A stretch of DNA of 64,000 nucleotides from Myrica gale. Lineage: Eukaryota; Streptophyta; Magnoliopsida; Fagales; Myricaceae. The stretch spans positions 8,623,001-8,687,000 of the forward strand of contig OZ005612.1 of the NCBI GenBank assembly GCA_963930655.1, given 5' to 3'. Numbering within the stretch: the stretch's first letter is position 1; every line of letters begins with the position of its first letter. Below, in pieces: positions 37,163 through 50,095 of the stretch. A model generated the notes under the pieces. It saw only the letters and a list, made by a program, of their open reading frames with translations. It searched no databases and was not told the DNA's origin. The position numbers and the translations under genes were made by a program.

Positions 37163-40100
37163 AGCTGGAATGTGAGAGGTTTGAATGAGAGGGGTAAATG
37201 TTTGTCGGTAGGTAATTTGTTACGAGGGTGGAAAGGAGACTTAATTTGTCTTCAGGAAACTAAGGTTGTGGAGGTGTCCCGGGCTTTGGTTAGGAGGCTG
37301 TGGGGAGGGAGTCATGTTAAATGGTGTTGTTTGGGGGCTGATGGTGCGTCGGGTGGTATTTTGTGTCTTTGGGATTCCCGTGTGTTGGAGATGGTTGAGT
37401 CGTGCATTGGCTTATTCTCATTATCTTTGATATTTAGGAATGTCGAGGATGGGGTCCAATGGATTTTTTCCGGTGTTTGTGGTCCTAATGATGATTGTAG
37501 TAGGAGGATTATGTGGGACGAGTTGGCGGGGATTCAGAGTTGGTGGCATTTACCTTGGTGCATTGGAGGAGATTTTAATGTGACTCGCTTTCCGAGCGAG
37601 CGGTTGGGGGGTGGGGGTTATAGGCGTGCTATGTTGGAGTTCTCGAAATTTATTTCTGATCTTGAACTCATGGACCTTGAGTTGGTTGGAGGTATGTACA
37701 CTTGGTCTAATGGTAGATCGTCTCAATCTTGGTCTCGGATTGACCGTTTTCTTGTTAGTGTGGGTTGGGAGTCGGTGTACCCAGAGCTTGTCCAGAAAAG
37801 GTTGCCCCGTATGCTTTCTGACCACTTCCCAATCTTGTTGGAAAGTGGAAGTTTTGTGGGTTCGAGGAAGCCGTTCCGTTTCGAAAATATGTGGCTTAAA
37901 GAGGATGAGTTTGTGGATTTGGTTAAAGAGTGGTGGGAGGGATTCCATTTTATTGGTTCCTCGAGCTTTGTTCTGTTTTCGAAGTTGGGGGCCTTGAAGC
38001 GAAATCTTAAGGTGTGGAATCGGGAGGTGTTTGGTGACTTGGGGGTTAGGAAGTCGAATCTTTTGGTTGAGCTTGATATGCTGGATGGAGCGGATGAGGG
38101 AGGCACTATAGATGAGGCGGGTAGGGTTCGGAGGTTGGAGGTTTCTAGGGAGCTGGAAAAGTTAATTTCTATGGAGGAGACGTGTTGGAGGCAGAAGTCT
38201 AGAGCTCTTTGGCTCAAGGAGGGCGATCGGTGTACTAAGTTCTTTCATAGAGTGGCAAACTCTAATAGAAGGGCGAACTTGATTTCAAGATTAGAGGTGG
38301 AGGGGGAAGTTGTGGAGGATCCAGCAGGGATCTCTGCGGAGATCGTTGATTTTTACTCTTCTTTATATGAAGAACCCTATGCGTGGAGGCCCACTTTGGA
38401 TGGGTTGGAGTTTGAGAGGATTTCAGAGGTTGACGCGGAGTGGATTGAGAGACCTTTTGATGAGGAGGAGGTGACTGGGGTGGTTCATAGTCTCAATGGA
38501 GACAAGGCTCCTGGCCCAGATGGGTTCTCATTGGCTTTCTTTCAAGCTTGCTGGGGGATTATTAAGATGGATGTTATGACAATGTTTAATGAGTTTGCTA
38601 GGGATGGGAGGTTTGTTCGGAGCCTGAATTCTTCTTTTATTGTCCTCATTCCTAAGAAGCCGGGGGCGGTTGATCTTAAGGATTTTCGCCCTATCAGTTT
38701 GGTGGGGGGCATTTACAAGATCTTAGCCAAGGTGTTGGCTAATAGGCTGAAGCTTGTTCTTTAAGATTATTTCACCCTCTCAGAATGCTTTTGTCGGGGG
38801 AAGACAGATTCTGGACTCGGTGCTCATTGCTAATGAATGTATCGATTCGCGGTTGAGATCTGGGGTGCCGGGAATGCTTTGTAAGTTGGATGTGCAGAAA
38901 GCGTATGATCATGTTAATTGGAAGTTCCTTATGTATCTTCTCCGCAGATGTGGATTCAATGAAAAATGGTGTAGGTGGATCTATTTTTGCATATCGACAG
39001 TGAGGTTTTCTGTGATGGTTAATGGTTGTCCGGATGGTTTTTTCGGTAGCTCCCGGGGTTTACGGCAAGGGGACCCCCTCTCTCCCCTTTTGTTTGTTAT
39101 TGTCATGGAAGCTTTTAGCCGTATGTTGGGGAGAGTGGTCGAGCATGGAAGCTTAGAGGGGTTTATGGTTGGAGGGGGTTCAGGGGGAAGCGTGTGCATA
39201 TCTCACTTGCTTTTCGAGGATGATACTTTGGTGCTATGTGGTGTGGATGCCCGCCAGTTCAGGAGTATTAGATGCCTTCTTCTGTGTTTTGAGGCTGTTT
39301 CTGGCCTTCGAATCAATTTGTCGAAGTCCGAAGTTATTCCCATTGGTAGGGTTGATAATGTTCAGGAATTGGCGGGAATTATGCAATGTGGGGTGTCCTC
39401 GCTCCCCTTCAAATACTTGGGTCTTCCGTTGGGGGCAAGCTTCAAGTGTGTTCACATTTGGGACGAGATCATTGAACGGATGGAAAGAAGACTTGCGGGT
39501 TGGAAGAGGATGTATCTCTCTAAGGGGGTAGGCTTACCCTCATTAAATCTACTCTTTCATGCCTACCGACTTATTTCCTTTATTTATTCCCTATACCGGT
39601 TGCAGTGGCTAATCGATTGGAAAAGATTCAGAGAGATTTCCTATGGGGCAGCGATGAGACTGTGCATAAGTTTCATCTTGTGAGGTGGGAGCTGGTGTGC
39701 TCTCCCCATCATGCTGGGGGTTTGGGGATCCGCAGTTTATCCATGTTTAATAAGGCTCTGTTGAGTAAGTGGCTGTGGCGTTTTGCTCATGAGAGAGATA
39801 GGCTTTGGCGGCTTGTCATTGCTGCTAAATATGGGAGCTGTGTGGGTGATTGGAGATCTCGTTCTCTCCGGGGACCGTATGGTGTTAGCCTTTGGAGGTT
39901 CATTTCCAAAGGGTGGGCGGCCTTCAGTAAGTCTCTCAAGTATGTGGTGGGGAGTGGTGTTAGGGTTAGTTTTTGGCAAGACGTTTGGTGTGGAGATATT
40001 CCTTTGTCTTTGGCTTTTCCGGTGGTCTATTCTTTAGCTCTTAATAAGGAGGCTACGGTGGCGGATTATGTGGCGGTGAATGATGGTATAGTTGCGTGAA

Positions 40101-40795
40101 ATGTTTCCTTTGTTAGATCAGCTAATGATTGTGAGTTGGAAGATTTCTCCGCGTTTTTTTCCAAGTTGTATGGGTCAGCGAGTCGGAGAGGGGAGGATGA
40201 TAAGATGGCATGGACTGGCTCCAAAAATGGTTCTTTTACGGTTAAGTCTATGTACTCTTCCGTTGTCAGTAGGAGCAGAGTTAATTTCCCTTGGAAAGGA
40301 GTCTGGAAGAAGAAGTGCCCTTTGAAGGTGTCTTTCTTTGTGTGGGAGGCTACGCATGGGAAGATTCTTACGTCGGAGAATCTTCGGAGGAAAGGTATCT
40401 ATATTGCAGATTGGTGCTATCTTTGTCGTGATAATGGGGAGTCGGTTGACCATGTGCTCCTCCATTGTCCGTTCTCGAGGGGGATTTGGAATCATGTGCT
40501 GGGCATTACAAATTTTCAGTGGGTAATGCCGGAGAAGGTTTCGGGAGTGTTGTGGAGTTGGAGTAGGAGGTTGTCCAATCCGATTGCCAAGGCTATTTGG
40601 AAAATGATTCCTTCATGCATTTGGTGGTGTCTTTGGAGGGAACGAAATAGTAGATGTTTTGAGAATTGTTCATTGTCTTTGGTGAAGATGCAAGAACTTG
40701 TGTTAATTTCCCTCTTTAGTTGGGCTAATGTGGTGCTTGACTGTCCTTTTGTTGATTTTAATGATTTTCTTAGTTTTTTGGTTTGTTTAGATTAA
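37163..40795 (+). pseudogene. Near-intact L1 ORF2 (endonuclease, reverse transcriptase, zinc-binding region)
   Basis: Blocks in order: APE endonuclease at 37163-37850 (GDLICLQETK, CIGGDFN, MLSDHFPILL); reverse transcriptase at 38480-39450 ([48 protein letters not shown] at the catalytic DD); RT C-terminal and zinc-binding region at 39600-40700 (FFVWEATHGK, CYLCRDNGESVDHVLLHC). It ends without RNase H. Only three lesions are evident: two bases missing near 38761, one G missing from a G-run near 39520, and a Trp-to-stop change at about 40097. The second copy at 42619-43971 shares its C-terminal half. Protein bias in base use is G-rich on this strand, unlike the AT-rich host intron. Confidence 0.9.
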
Positions 40796-40873
40796 GTGAT
40801 TTCGGTATAGCACTTTGTACTGTTCTCACTTTTTTCTAATGAGATTGGTTACTTATCAAAAAAAAAAAAAAAA
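37163..40873 (+). mobile_element. L1 LINE, 5'-truncated at ORF2 start, in synthetase intron 7
   Basis: The copy begins at the first codons of ORF2 (SWNVRGLNERG) and ends after the ORF2 stop with a short 3' UTR and A-tail (40859-40873). An 8-bp AACTACTT occurs at both edges (37155-37162 and 40872-40879) and is a candidate target duplication, though the right copy overlaps the A-tail. It lies in the same orientation as the host gene. Confidence 0.9.
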
Positions 40874-42618
40874 CTACTTTCACCTTGTAAGTTGTTGATG
40901 GGATCTGCCGTTAAACAATGAGATTGTAAAGCTTTCCATGTCGGTATCCACCGAATTCCTTGGAAAACAAGAATTAATGAAATCCAATCTACTTCCACTG
41001 TTTCTCCTCTTTTCAGTGAATGGGTGGTTTAGTCACTTTCGGATGTGTATTGTTACAAAATTATTCTATCTTTTACAAGCACTTACCTTGTGTAGTTCTT
41101 CAGAGGTGGCAGTGACAATTTTACTTGATGTGTAGGCAATGAGGGTCGTGAATATGTTCTGAGGCGTATTCTCCGTCGTGCTGTTCGCTATGGTAGTGAG
41201 GTCTTAAAAGCTCAAGAAGGGTTTTTCAACGGGTAGGAGAGATGTGTGTAATTTTTGTGATTATTTTCTATTTTGGTTTTCTTACCCTCTTGTACATCTC
41301 TCCACCACTACCATTTCCCTTTTCTATTTGGGAAGTTTAATGGTTGTGTTCAATTTAGGCTTGTTAATGTCGTGGTGAAAGTGATGGGTGCTGTTTTTCC
41401 AGAGCTGAAACAACGTGAAGAGCGGATCAGGGACATAATTGCAGAAGAGGAAACAAGTTTTGGAAAAACTTTGCTCAAGGTAAGTGTGTATATGGTTAGA
41501 ATTATGGGCCTCTAAATGATTTACTGATATGTGAAATGCACTTTCTGAGGGACTAACTTATCTGTGATGTTTGGAATATATTTACAGAAGTTTTTTTAGT
41601 GTTTTGAATGTACTCTTATCTATTTATTGGTAAGTTACTGTGGTTGCTATTTGGATGACAAATAAGGATGAATCTCTCTATGGATTATGCATTTTTTTAA
41701 GGTACATAATTCTAGAGTATTCCCAATTATAAGTTCAGTTTGATAACCAGATGTTGGAATGACAACCTCATCCTGTAGAATAAGATTTATCTGGTCGCGT
41801 GGTTTGTTGAAATGAAAGAGTATCAGTTGAAGTAGTGGCTTTAATATGCTAAGGTTCTAATTCTTCATTCAAGAAGTCCAAGATCTGATGAAAATATGCA
41901 TAACCATTCCGCAAGGATATAAAGCTATTATGCACTTTTTTAACTTCAGAATAGTGAAACACTGAAATCCTAAAAAATAAGTATTGGTTTTTACTTCTTG
42001 CACCTGCACTCTTACGTGAACAATCTAGCAACTTGCGAAAAGGCATGACCCGGGATATCCCCATATTTTCTTTGAACAAGAAGGAAAAAAAGATCTGGGG
42101 GGAAAATGGACAATGATGACAAAATTATCAATTGTTTCTTCATGGGCTTGCAAATGACAGTTGTGTATAGTTCTACATCTGACCTAGCCAAAAAAAGTAA
42201 TATTGCCAACTTCCTGGAAATGAGATAGTCAGTATCTGGTGTCTAGAAATCGCAGAACATGCTAATAAAGCAACTTTAGTTGATACTGGGGACTTATAGA
42301 TAGCAGTTCACGGTGTATTTCAAGCTAATGTTTAGTTAATGTGGGAATGGATGTTAACCTGTATGTATTCCAGTATATAACATTATATGATGGGCTCTTT
42401 TTATGCTACTGCCTTCCTTTTGAGATCACTTGTGTTAGCTTTGGTTTCCAAAGTGCCATTTCAGATGTGAATTTTTTTTTTTGAACTTGATAAATTTCTA
42501 TTCAACATTAAGTGAAAAGTCTTTTCCTGCTTTGACATTATTGATTACTTTTGTTTTATATTTTATTTTGAGCCATTTATTTATTGGAAGAACATACAAA
42601 ACTTATTTGTTGATTTGC

Positions 42619-43971
42619 TTTTTTTTTTTTTTGATAAGCAAGCCAATCTCATTAGAAAAATGTATACAGTACAAAGACTATACCGCAAACACTATTCTAA
42701 ACAAGCCAGAAAAGAAGCAAAATCATCAAAATCAAGAAAGGGGCAACCAAGCAAGGAGTTGCCCCAAGTGAACAGCAAAGAAAGAAAGACACCCTGCAAC
42801 CTATCCGAGGACATAGAACAATCCTCAAAACATCTTCTATTACGCTCACGCCACAGACACCACCAGATACCATGAGGAATCATTCGCCAAATAGCCTGCG
42901 CAAAGGAGTTTCTGAGTCTTCTCTTCCAACACCTCAGCATCTCTTCCACCGTCTCTGGCATAACCCATTGAAGATTCAGGATAGTAAGCACATGGGACCA
43001 AAGCTCACAAGCATAGGGGCAATGCAACAAAACATGATTAACTGATTCCCCACTACAACGGCATAAGAAACACCAATCAGCAATGATGAAACCCCTACGA
43101 CGAAGGTTATCAAAAGTTAAGCTCCTACCAAGAGCTGCCTCCCACACAAAGAAAGCAACCCTCATAGGGCACAACGATCGCCAAACATCCTTCCACGGGA
43201 AAGAAGGATCACCCCCTCTTCTAAGCACGTCATACATAGATTTAACAGAAAACTTGCCATCCTTAGAGTCCATCCATTCAAGCACGTCCTCCTCCCCGCG
43301 ACTAGTGATAGCCCCGTAAACTAAGGCAAAGAAAGCCTCAAACTCCTCCAACTCCCAGTCATTAGCAGCTCTAGAGAACGGAACATTCCAAGTGACAGCC
43401 CCACCATCCTCCATCAGACATTCCGCCACCATAGCCTCCTTACAATGAGATACGGAATAAACCATAGGGAAAGTGATACTCAAAGGTTGCTCACCACACC
43501 AAACATCATGCCAGAACCTAACCTGGGCACCACTCCCCACCTTGAACCGAATGTGCTTACTGAAGGCATCCCAACCTTTACTAATGAACCTCCACAAGCT
43601 AACCCCATAAGGGCCACGACCAACAGAAGTATGCCAATCTCCAATCATGCAACCATATTTATCAGCAATAACCCTCCTCCACAATCTATCCCTTTCCGTA
43701 GCAAACCGCCACAACCATTTGCTTAGTAACGCCGTATTAAACAACCGAATATTGCGAATGCCCAACCCTCCGACATACAACGGGGAACACACCGTATTCC
43801 ACTTCACGAGATGGAGCTTATGAACCTCAGCATCACTTCCCCAAAGGAAATCCCGTTGAAGTTTCTCCAACCTACTTGCAACTCCTGCCGGGATAGGAAA
43901 CAAAGAGAGGAAATATGAGGGTAAACTCGAAAGAGTAGATTTGATAAGAGTTAACCTGCCACCCTTAGATG
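42619..43971 (-). mobile_element. L1 LINE, 5'-truncated copy in reverse orientation, in synthetase intron 9
   Basis: The minus-strand element ends in an A-tail (T-run 42619-42632) preceded by AGATTGGCTTGCTTATC, close to the 3' end of the intron-7 copy. Its 5' break lies within RT C-terminal sequence at about 43971. No clear target duplication was found. It belongs to the same family as the copy at 37163-40873 but lies in the opposite orientation. Confidence 0.9.
42692..43903 (-). CDS. L1 ORF2 C-terminal fragment, uninterrupted 403 codons
   Basis: An open frame from 43903 to the natural ORF2 stop at 42692, starting within [16 protein letters not shown] and running through GPYGVSLWRFISKGW, the zinc-binding block CFLCRCSGESVNHVLLHCPY and WWCLWRERNRRC. 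It has no reverse transcriptase core, so it cannot be active. That no stop has appeared over 1.2 kb suggests a recent insertion. The start codon given is simply the first Met in frame. Confidence 0.8.
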   Translation of the reverse strand: MFPIPAGVASRLEKLQRDFLWGSDAEVHKLHLVKWNTVCSPLYVGGLGIRNIRLFNTALLSKWLWRFATERDRLWRRVIADKYGCMIGDWHTSVGRGPYGVSLWRFISKGWDAFSKHIRFKVGSGAQVRFWHDVWCGEQPLSITFPMVYSVSHCKEAMVAECLMEDGGAVTWNVPFSRAANDWELEEFEAFFALVYGAITSRGEEDVLEWMDSKDGKFSVKSMYDVLRRGGDPSFPWKDVWRSLCPMRVAFFVWEAALGRSLTFDNLRRRGFIIADWCFLCRCSGESVNHVLLHCPYACELWSHVLTILNLQWVMPETVEEMLRCWKRRLRNSFAQAIWRMIPHGIWWCLWRERNRRCFEDCSMSSDRLQGVFLSLLFTWGNSLLGCPFLDFDDFASFLACLE

Positions 43972-45096
43972 TTATTAAAGTTCATGCTTTCCTGTGTAGT
44001 GCGTTTTCCAATTTTGTATTCCCCTCCTTTGTAGGGAGATCTAGGTTTTTCCATGTCTTTGATGGCATACATGGATAATCATTTACCTGTCTGTAGGGCA
44101 TTGAGAAATTTAAGAAGGCTGCTCAAAATGTTCAAGGGAAGATATTAAGTGGCCAGGCAAGGATGTTCTACTTTATGTATATCTTTCTCTCTTTCTCATT
44201 CTCTCTATGTCTCTCTCTCTCTCTCACCCCCTCAACTATATTTAATATTTTTTTATAGTCCCATTACTGATATTAGAATTGCTTGCTTGCTAAGTGAGAA
44301 TGCCTATTTTCCAGAATTAGATTTATGCACTTCTCTTGAATTCCATTGTTGCAGCTCCTCTTGTTTATCTAGACATTTCCAAAACCCTTTTTTTTCCCTG
44401 AAAATGTTCTCTACTGAAGCTGTCCTCGACCCTCCGGTTTGGTTTCCTTCCTTTTTTACAGCTCGTGCATTTACTCCGAAGTTCATTATAATGGGCTCTA
44501 CAGCCTCTCACATGGGCTGGGGGTGGGTGGGTTGGGATGGTCTAGTCCGTTTTCCTATACGAGTTCCCTTCATCAAATTACGAGGTTCTTATTTAATGTT
44601 TATACCTTAATACATCGTTGAATTTGCTGAGACTGGATTCTCTAGTACTTGGTAAAATTTTTCTTTTCAACAAATTCTGCTATTCTTATTGTCTCTCAAG
44701 CTAACCACATTTGGTTCCCGTAAAAGTGTTGACCAAGAAATTGTTGCGTCTTGAGAAGTACAATAGCAAATATTTTTTCCTTCATTGAATGTTTCCCAAG
44801 AAGAACGAGCTAGACTTGCTTCTGTCTTGATAATTGTATGGATTAATCTAAATGGAATTCTGCTAACTTTTAATTGTGTGGCCACAAATGCATATATGGT
44901 TTTAAGAGCATTGATATCGAAAATTAGACCGGCATGTTCGGTTGAGTGTTTTTTTAGGATTTGCATCCTACTTTTATATTTACATGTCAAACATCACAAA
45001 ATACACGTATTCCAATACAACATTTTATTACCTTTTTTACAAACATCAATCCCTTTTAACAACTTCTGCATGCATGCCAGTACAACTTTAACATCA

Positions 45097-45228
45097 CCTA
45101 AATATTCACAATTTTATCAGAATCCTACAAATTTCTTCCAAACGAACATCACCCTAATTGAGGGGATGTTTGGCTTCACTAAATTCTCAAAATTTGTAGA
45201 AAATTTGACAGTGGTGTGAATATTTAGG
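45097..45228. repeat. Foldback element in synthetase intron 10
   Basis: CCTAAATATTCAC at the left is answered by GTGAATATTTAGG at the right, and further blocks (ACAAATTT / AAATTTGT, AACATC / GATGTT) pair toward a centre near 45163. The 132-bp imperfect hairpin is probably a decayed MITE. Confidence 0.65.
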
Positions 45229-48200
45229 TAGATTGAAGTTTTATTGGGGTTTGTAAAAAGTTTGTGAATTTTTTTAAAGATATTTAATTTTAAGTTGATT
45301 TTTATTGGAGTTTGTAAAAAAGTGTAGAGATGATTTGATAGTTTTTTTTGTAAAGAAGTATTGGAAATTTGGGAAAAAGTATGGGAAAGAGATAATTTGA
45401 TGGAGTTTTTTTTAAAGATATTAGAGTTTGTGTGAAAAAGATGTTGGACTTTGTGTTGAATTTTTTGTACTTTGCAAAATATTTGCTCAAAAAAGGTGAA
45501 TACTTTAGATTGTTGAACGTCACCCAAGTCAAGTTGGAAAAGTGGAAAAACTCTTGGTAACCGGAGCTATCATTTTAAAGATTGATCATTCTGACCGTTC
45601 TTTTGTCTGTTTCCCTTGCTGCAGGATGCATTTGTTTTGTGGGACACATATGGGTTTCCTTTAGATTTGACCCAGGTGCCTGTTTTTTACTTCCCCTATT
45701 GACTTTGTGTACTTATGTACTATGTTTACTTATCATCTTTTCCTTATCAGTTGGTGGCCGAAGAAAGGGGCCTGCTGGTTGATGTCAAGGGTTTCAATGA
45801 GGCCATGGATGAGGCAAGAGAAAGATCAAGGAATGCTCAAAATAAGGTTTTAAACTTCACTTTCTGTTCTCATTTATACATCTGCCCCCAACTGTATATT
45901 CAATATGTTGGCCTAATCTTCTGTGGAGCTACTGATGAAAAGGAAAATGTTGGCAGCAAGCTGATGGTGCTATTGTAATGGATGCTGATGCTACTGCAGC
46001 ATTCCACAAGAAGGGGGTCGCCGCCACAGATGATAGTTTCAAATTTATTTGGTTCAAGGTCTGCCATCGAATATCACCAACTCTTTGATATTTTGGGTGT
46101 GATTGACTGGAGGTTGAATTGTTTTCCTGTGGAACTGGAGTTTGCCCTTAAGAGTCTCTTACTGTTGAGAAAGTTGAGATAACAAGAGTAGTGTTTAATT
46201 TTGGAAGGAAAGAAGTAATCTCCTGTAATTATAGCGGATTATAGAGTTCTGGGAATTTTTTGGGTAGCTGATGGCTTACACGATAGAACAGTTACCAAAA
46301 TTATAGGTAATCTGAACAAAGATTCCTAATCTGAGATGCATTTCATGTTAGATTTTCTGAAGTTCATTGCCGAGAATGGAAGGACATTCTGAAGCTTGTT
46401 TTGTCAGGGAAAAAATTGAACTGTTCCCTTTGTGTTCTGGGAATATTGTTGGACACTGGCATAAAAAAAATTTGAGTGCGTTTTTTGGGTACTCAGCTCG
46501 TAAGAATGAGTTGTTTTTTGTTCTTTTCTTCCTCCCTCCATATGGGGATTAGTGTCACAGGTTTTTTTTTTTGGTCCCTTATTCAGGAGGAAACATCTTT
46601 TTGCTCTTGGATATGCATTCATTTAAAGCAATGATTGCTCACTATCGGAAATAAAGATTTTGCAGGTTGCCCATATGACTCCAAATTTTTGTATTGATAA
46701 ACGAAATACTTCCATATTTATGCTTGGATGATTAATATCTCTAAGGTTGTTGAGTTGATAAACTTCTGTTGAATTTTCTATAGGTCACATTGGTGTCGTA
46801 TTGGTTGGGGTACCACTGTAGCACTAATATGAAGGCTTCATCATTTAAGTTTTAAGGCAAAAAATATTAGTGGGCAGATAACAAGAATTCCTAATTGTAT
46901 TTGTACCAATCGCTTAGCGTTGCTCACCCTCTGGAGAGAAGTTCTTATTGTCCTCCCATAGGACGAGACATTGTCTCCAAATAATGGTCTCTCTCTGAAG
47001 TTTTACATAATGGGTAGCTTCCATCTGTCTGTCTACTTAAATAATGGATGGCCCATGCATCCCTGTAGATGTCATTTTGCTCTTATTGTAGTTTCTTTTT
47101 TAAATTGCTGATATATTGTTCTACACCCACAGATAGCTTCTTGGACGCCCTATTCATAAATGGCTGATTTAGAAGAGCTGTTTGTCCTACATGCAGCCTT
47201 GGGTTGAGTCTTTGTAGGTTTGTGGGTTATTAGTGGTCCTTTTTTTTTAGGAAGTAGTGAGAGTGGTTAGAAATCTAATTAGTTTTATAAACAGGGGTTA
47301 TATGGAATAGGAAGGCATCTGAACAGTGGAACCCATTTTCATAGTTCTTGATTCTTGGAGGTTAGCTATCATCAAAAGTAGCTATTTGTTCTCTAAATCC
47401 ATTTGAATCATATAGGTTTGTTACACTAGATCATCATAGGAAGAATTAAGGCCAAAAATTAGATTATGATCTGTGAAAATAAAACTTCCATCGAAGAGAA
47501 GCAGATGAAAGGTTTTCATAAAAATTCTTGCACGATCAAGAATGAAGTTTTAGTTCTGTAAATGCCCGACCATGAACTTTTAAATATATCCAATCACAAA
47601 TGAAAAGATCACAATTGTTTCGATCCTTGGTCTTTCTCTACCTAATTGTACGGTCAGAACTTTTAAATTTAAGCAAGTAAAGACTAAATCAATAACCTAG
47701 TTTTGCAGGATCTAATCATGTGAAACCATTGGTATTGACGAATCCAATGCTTTATAGTCATTGTTAAAATGATATATTTTAACTTTTCGAAAAGCTCTTC
47801 TGACAATTACCATATTCCGCAAGGACTTTTTGTCGTTAAATCACAGTTATTGTTAATTTCTCTATTGGGATCTTCTAATTCTTGCAATTGTTCGAATTTG
47901 TCAGCTGATAGTTTAATCTAGTTATTTGACTCTAATTATTGCTTGCACCCTTGCATGCGTCAAGCATTTGCCTAATACTCATAGTTTGTGTTTACTGAGC
48001 TCCTTTTAAACCTTTTGTTCTATACACCATGTCCAGTTTCGTCTTTCTTTTTCCAGAGTATCTCTAGTTTTCATATTGAAAAACAGTGTAAAGAAGTGAC
48101 GAGACTGATTGTCAATCCTTGTGTCTAATCGATGGGATAAGGGCTCTATAAGCTTGGTGTTTCTTTTCTTTTTTCTTAGAACTACTACTGATAAACTGCA

Positions 48201-49900
48201 GAACAGTACATTACTGTTTTATAGCGTTGAGTGTGCGGACAATGAAAAAGATTTTTCTCCATTTAGGATTGCAATCATTGAAGAATTACGGTTATGGATA
48301 ACTTGTGCTACATGAATAACGATTTTAGAAGGAAATTTTGAAGTGCGCAAGCCATAAATTTATTTGAAATTCTTTTGGTTTTAGATTACACCAGTCTGTA
48401 TTGATGTTATTTGCATTTTGTTCACTATTTCAGGACCATGAAAGTGTTATAAGAGCAATTTACACTGGTTCCCAGTTCTTAGAAAGTGTTGTTGCTGGCA
48501 GTGAAGTTGGAATAGTTCTGGAATCCACAAGTTTCTATGCTGAGCAAGGTGGTCAGGTATTCCATACCATAGGTCATTTGGTACCTTTCAAAATACAAGG
48601 TTTGAGGAATTTGATTTTGATCTGTCTTGCTGGAATCTAATGTCAAGACACATAGGTTATCTTGCATGCATGGCACGTAAAATGGCTTGGAAGCAATCTA
48701 GGGAAAGCTTCTTTTTGCATCAGACATATGAAGGGAGTAGGGGGAGTATAAAGTCTAAGGTGGTGTCTAATCATTTAAATAGTAATACCTGGATCAATTG
48801 AGAGGCATCATAGTTTGTCAAGTAGCGAGTAGAGGCCTACATCCCATGCTGTCATTAAGCACCGAATATATATGCCTGCGTTGAAGATTTGAGATTGACC
48901 CATGTGGTGTGCCAACATTTTTTTGATGAATAAGCCAATCTATATGAGTTTTTTGGTCAAAATGTTGTTCAATAAGTGAAATTGGGAGGTTTAGAAGATG
49001 GAGATAATGGCCCCGCATTTGGACCTGCTGATGATGAGTACCATTTGTTTGACAGAGAAGAAGTATGACTTTTGTTTTGTTTTTGGTCTTTATTTTGAAA
49101 CTTCGTGTAATTCACATTACTCGTCATAATTCTATCTGCATTATGCATGACTTTGTAGTTTTCATTTTATGTACCACTCTTTAGTGTTACTATTCAATTC
49201 CCTACCTTTCGTGTGCCAATATCAATAAGTCTTAGCCATTGGTGTGTCCTTATGTATGGTGTAAGCTTACCTTCTTCGTAGTTGTGCCTATATATATTTT
49301 TTGCAACCTAGTTTTTCAGCTACAATTTTGCTTAAAACTATAAAATTGGAAATGACGGTGGTGATTTTGGTTGAGGTGGAATCAGTACACGTAAGTAAGT
49401 TAGGTGTTATCATGATGACATTGGTTGTGAATTAGAGAACATTTTATGGTGGAGAGTGAGGAATGTACAGAGAATGTTTGGCGTGAACTGGAATTAGAGA
49501 TTTCGATACAGCAGTATGGGGACTTTGGATGGGGAACATACATAAGAATGATTGGAATGAAATGAGATGAAATAGGGAAAGCAGGAGAATAGAGAGCATG
49601 CCGAAGAGTTCTTTGAGAGAGAGAGAGTAGGAGAGAGCTACATTGTGAACTTGTTGGATTAATAATTGTAACTGCAGAGAGAGGGAGCCGGAAGGTAGAG
49701 ATTGTTTTCAGCAATGACAGCTGCCAATGTGAAGCTTTTCTTGAGTAATATTATGATTTAAATCTTTTTTGTATCTGATGATTCTCATATGGAAGATAAC
49801 ATTTGTCTGGCCATATTAGATGAGTGTGTCATTCAAATACTTTCAGTGTATCTTTCTTCTGATAGCAAATGGAATCTATCTTGTGTAAAAGTTGGATTAG

Positions 49901-49927
49901 TTGGATTGGATTGGATTGGATTGGATT
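49901..49927. repeat. (TTGGA)5 microsatellite
   Basis: Five near-perfect TTGGA units inside the intron-14 insertion. GA-rich tracts (about 49615-49690) lie nearby. Confidence 0.85.
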
Positions 49928-50095
49928 GTATTAGTGTAGAGTTTGTATTTTGTAAGTGCGTAATATGTTAAAAAAATGGTTCAATATGAATGTAGGATTA
50001 CCGGAAACCGCCACCGCTAAAACCACCACCGCTAAGGGCCGGTTTTTGCCCTTAACGGTGTAGGTGTAGGTGGCATTTTTTTAAAACCGGCATAT

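Noticed and set aside
37550..38217. Antisense frames opposite the L1 ORF2
   Set aside because: Shadows of the G-rich sense coding strand.
44149..44610. 153-codon plus-strand frame after exon 10
   Set aside because: Lies wholly in intron 10 beyond a GC donor; includes a CT microsatellite and matches no synthetase sequence.
48984..49068. Plus-strand stretch reading GGLEDGDNGPAFGPADDEY
   Set aside because: At first taken for the start of synthetase exon 15, but the real exon ([15 protein letters not shown]) is at 51733 and this piece lies inside the LINE-derived insertion.
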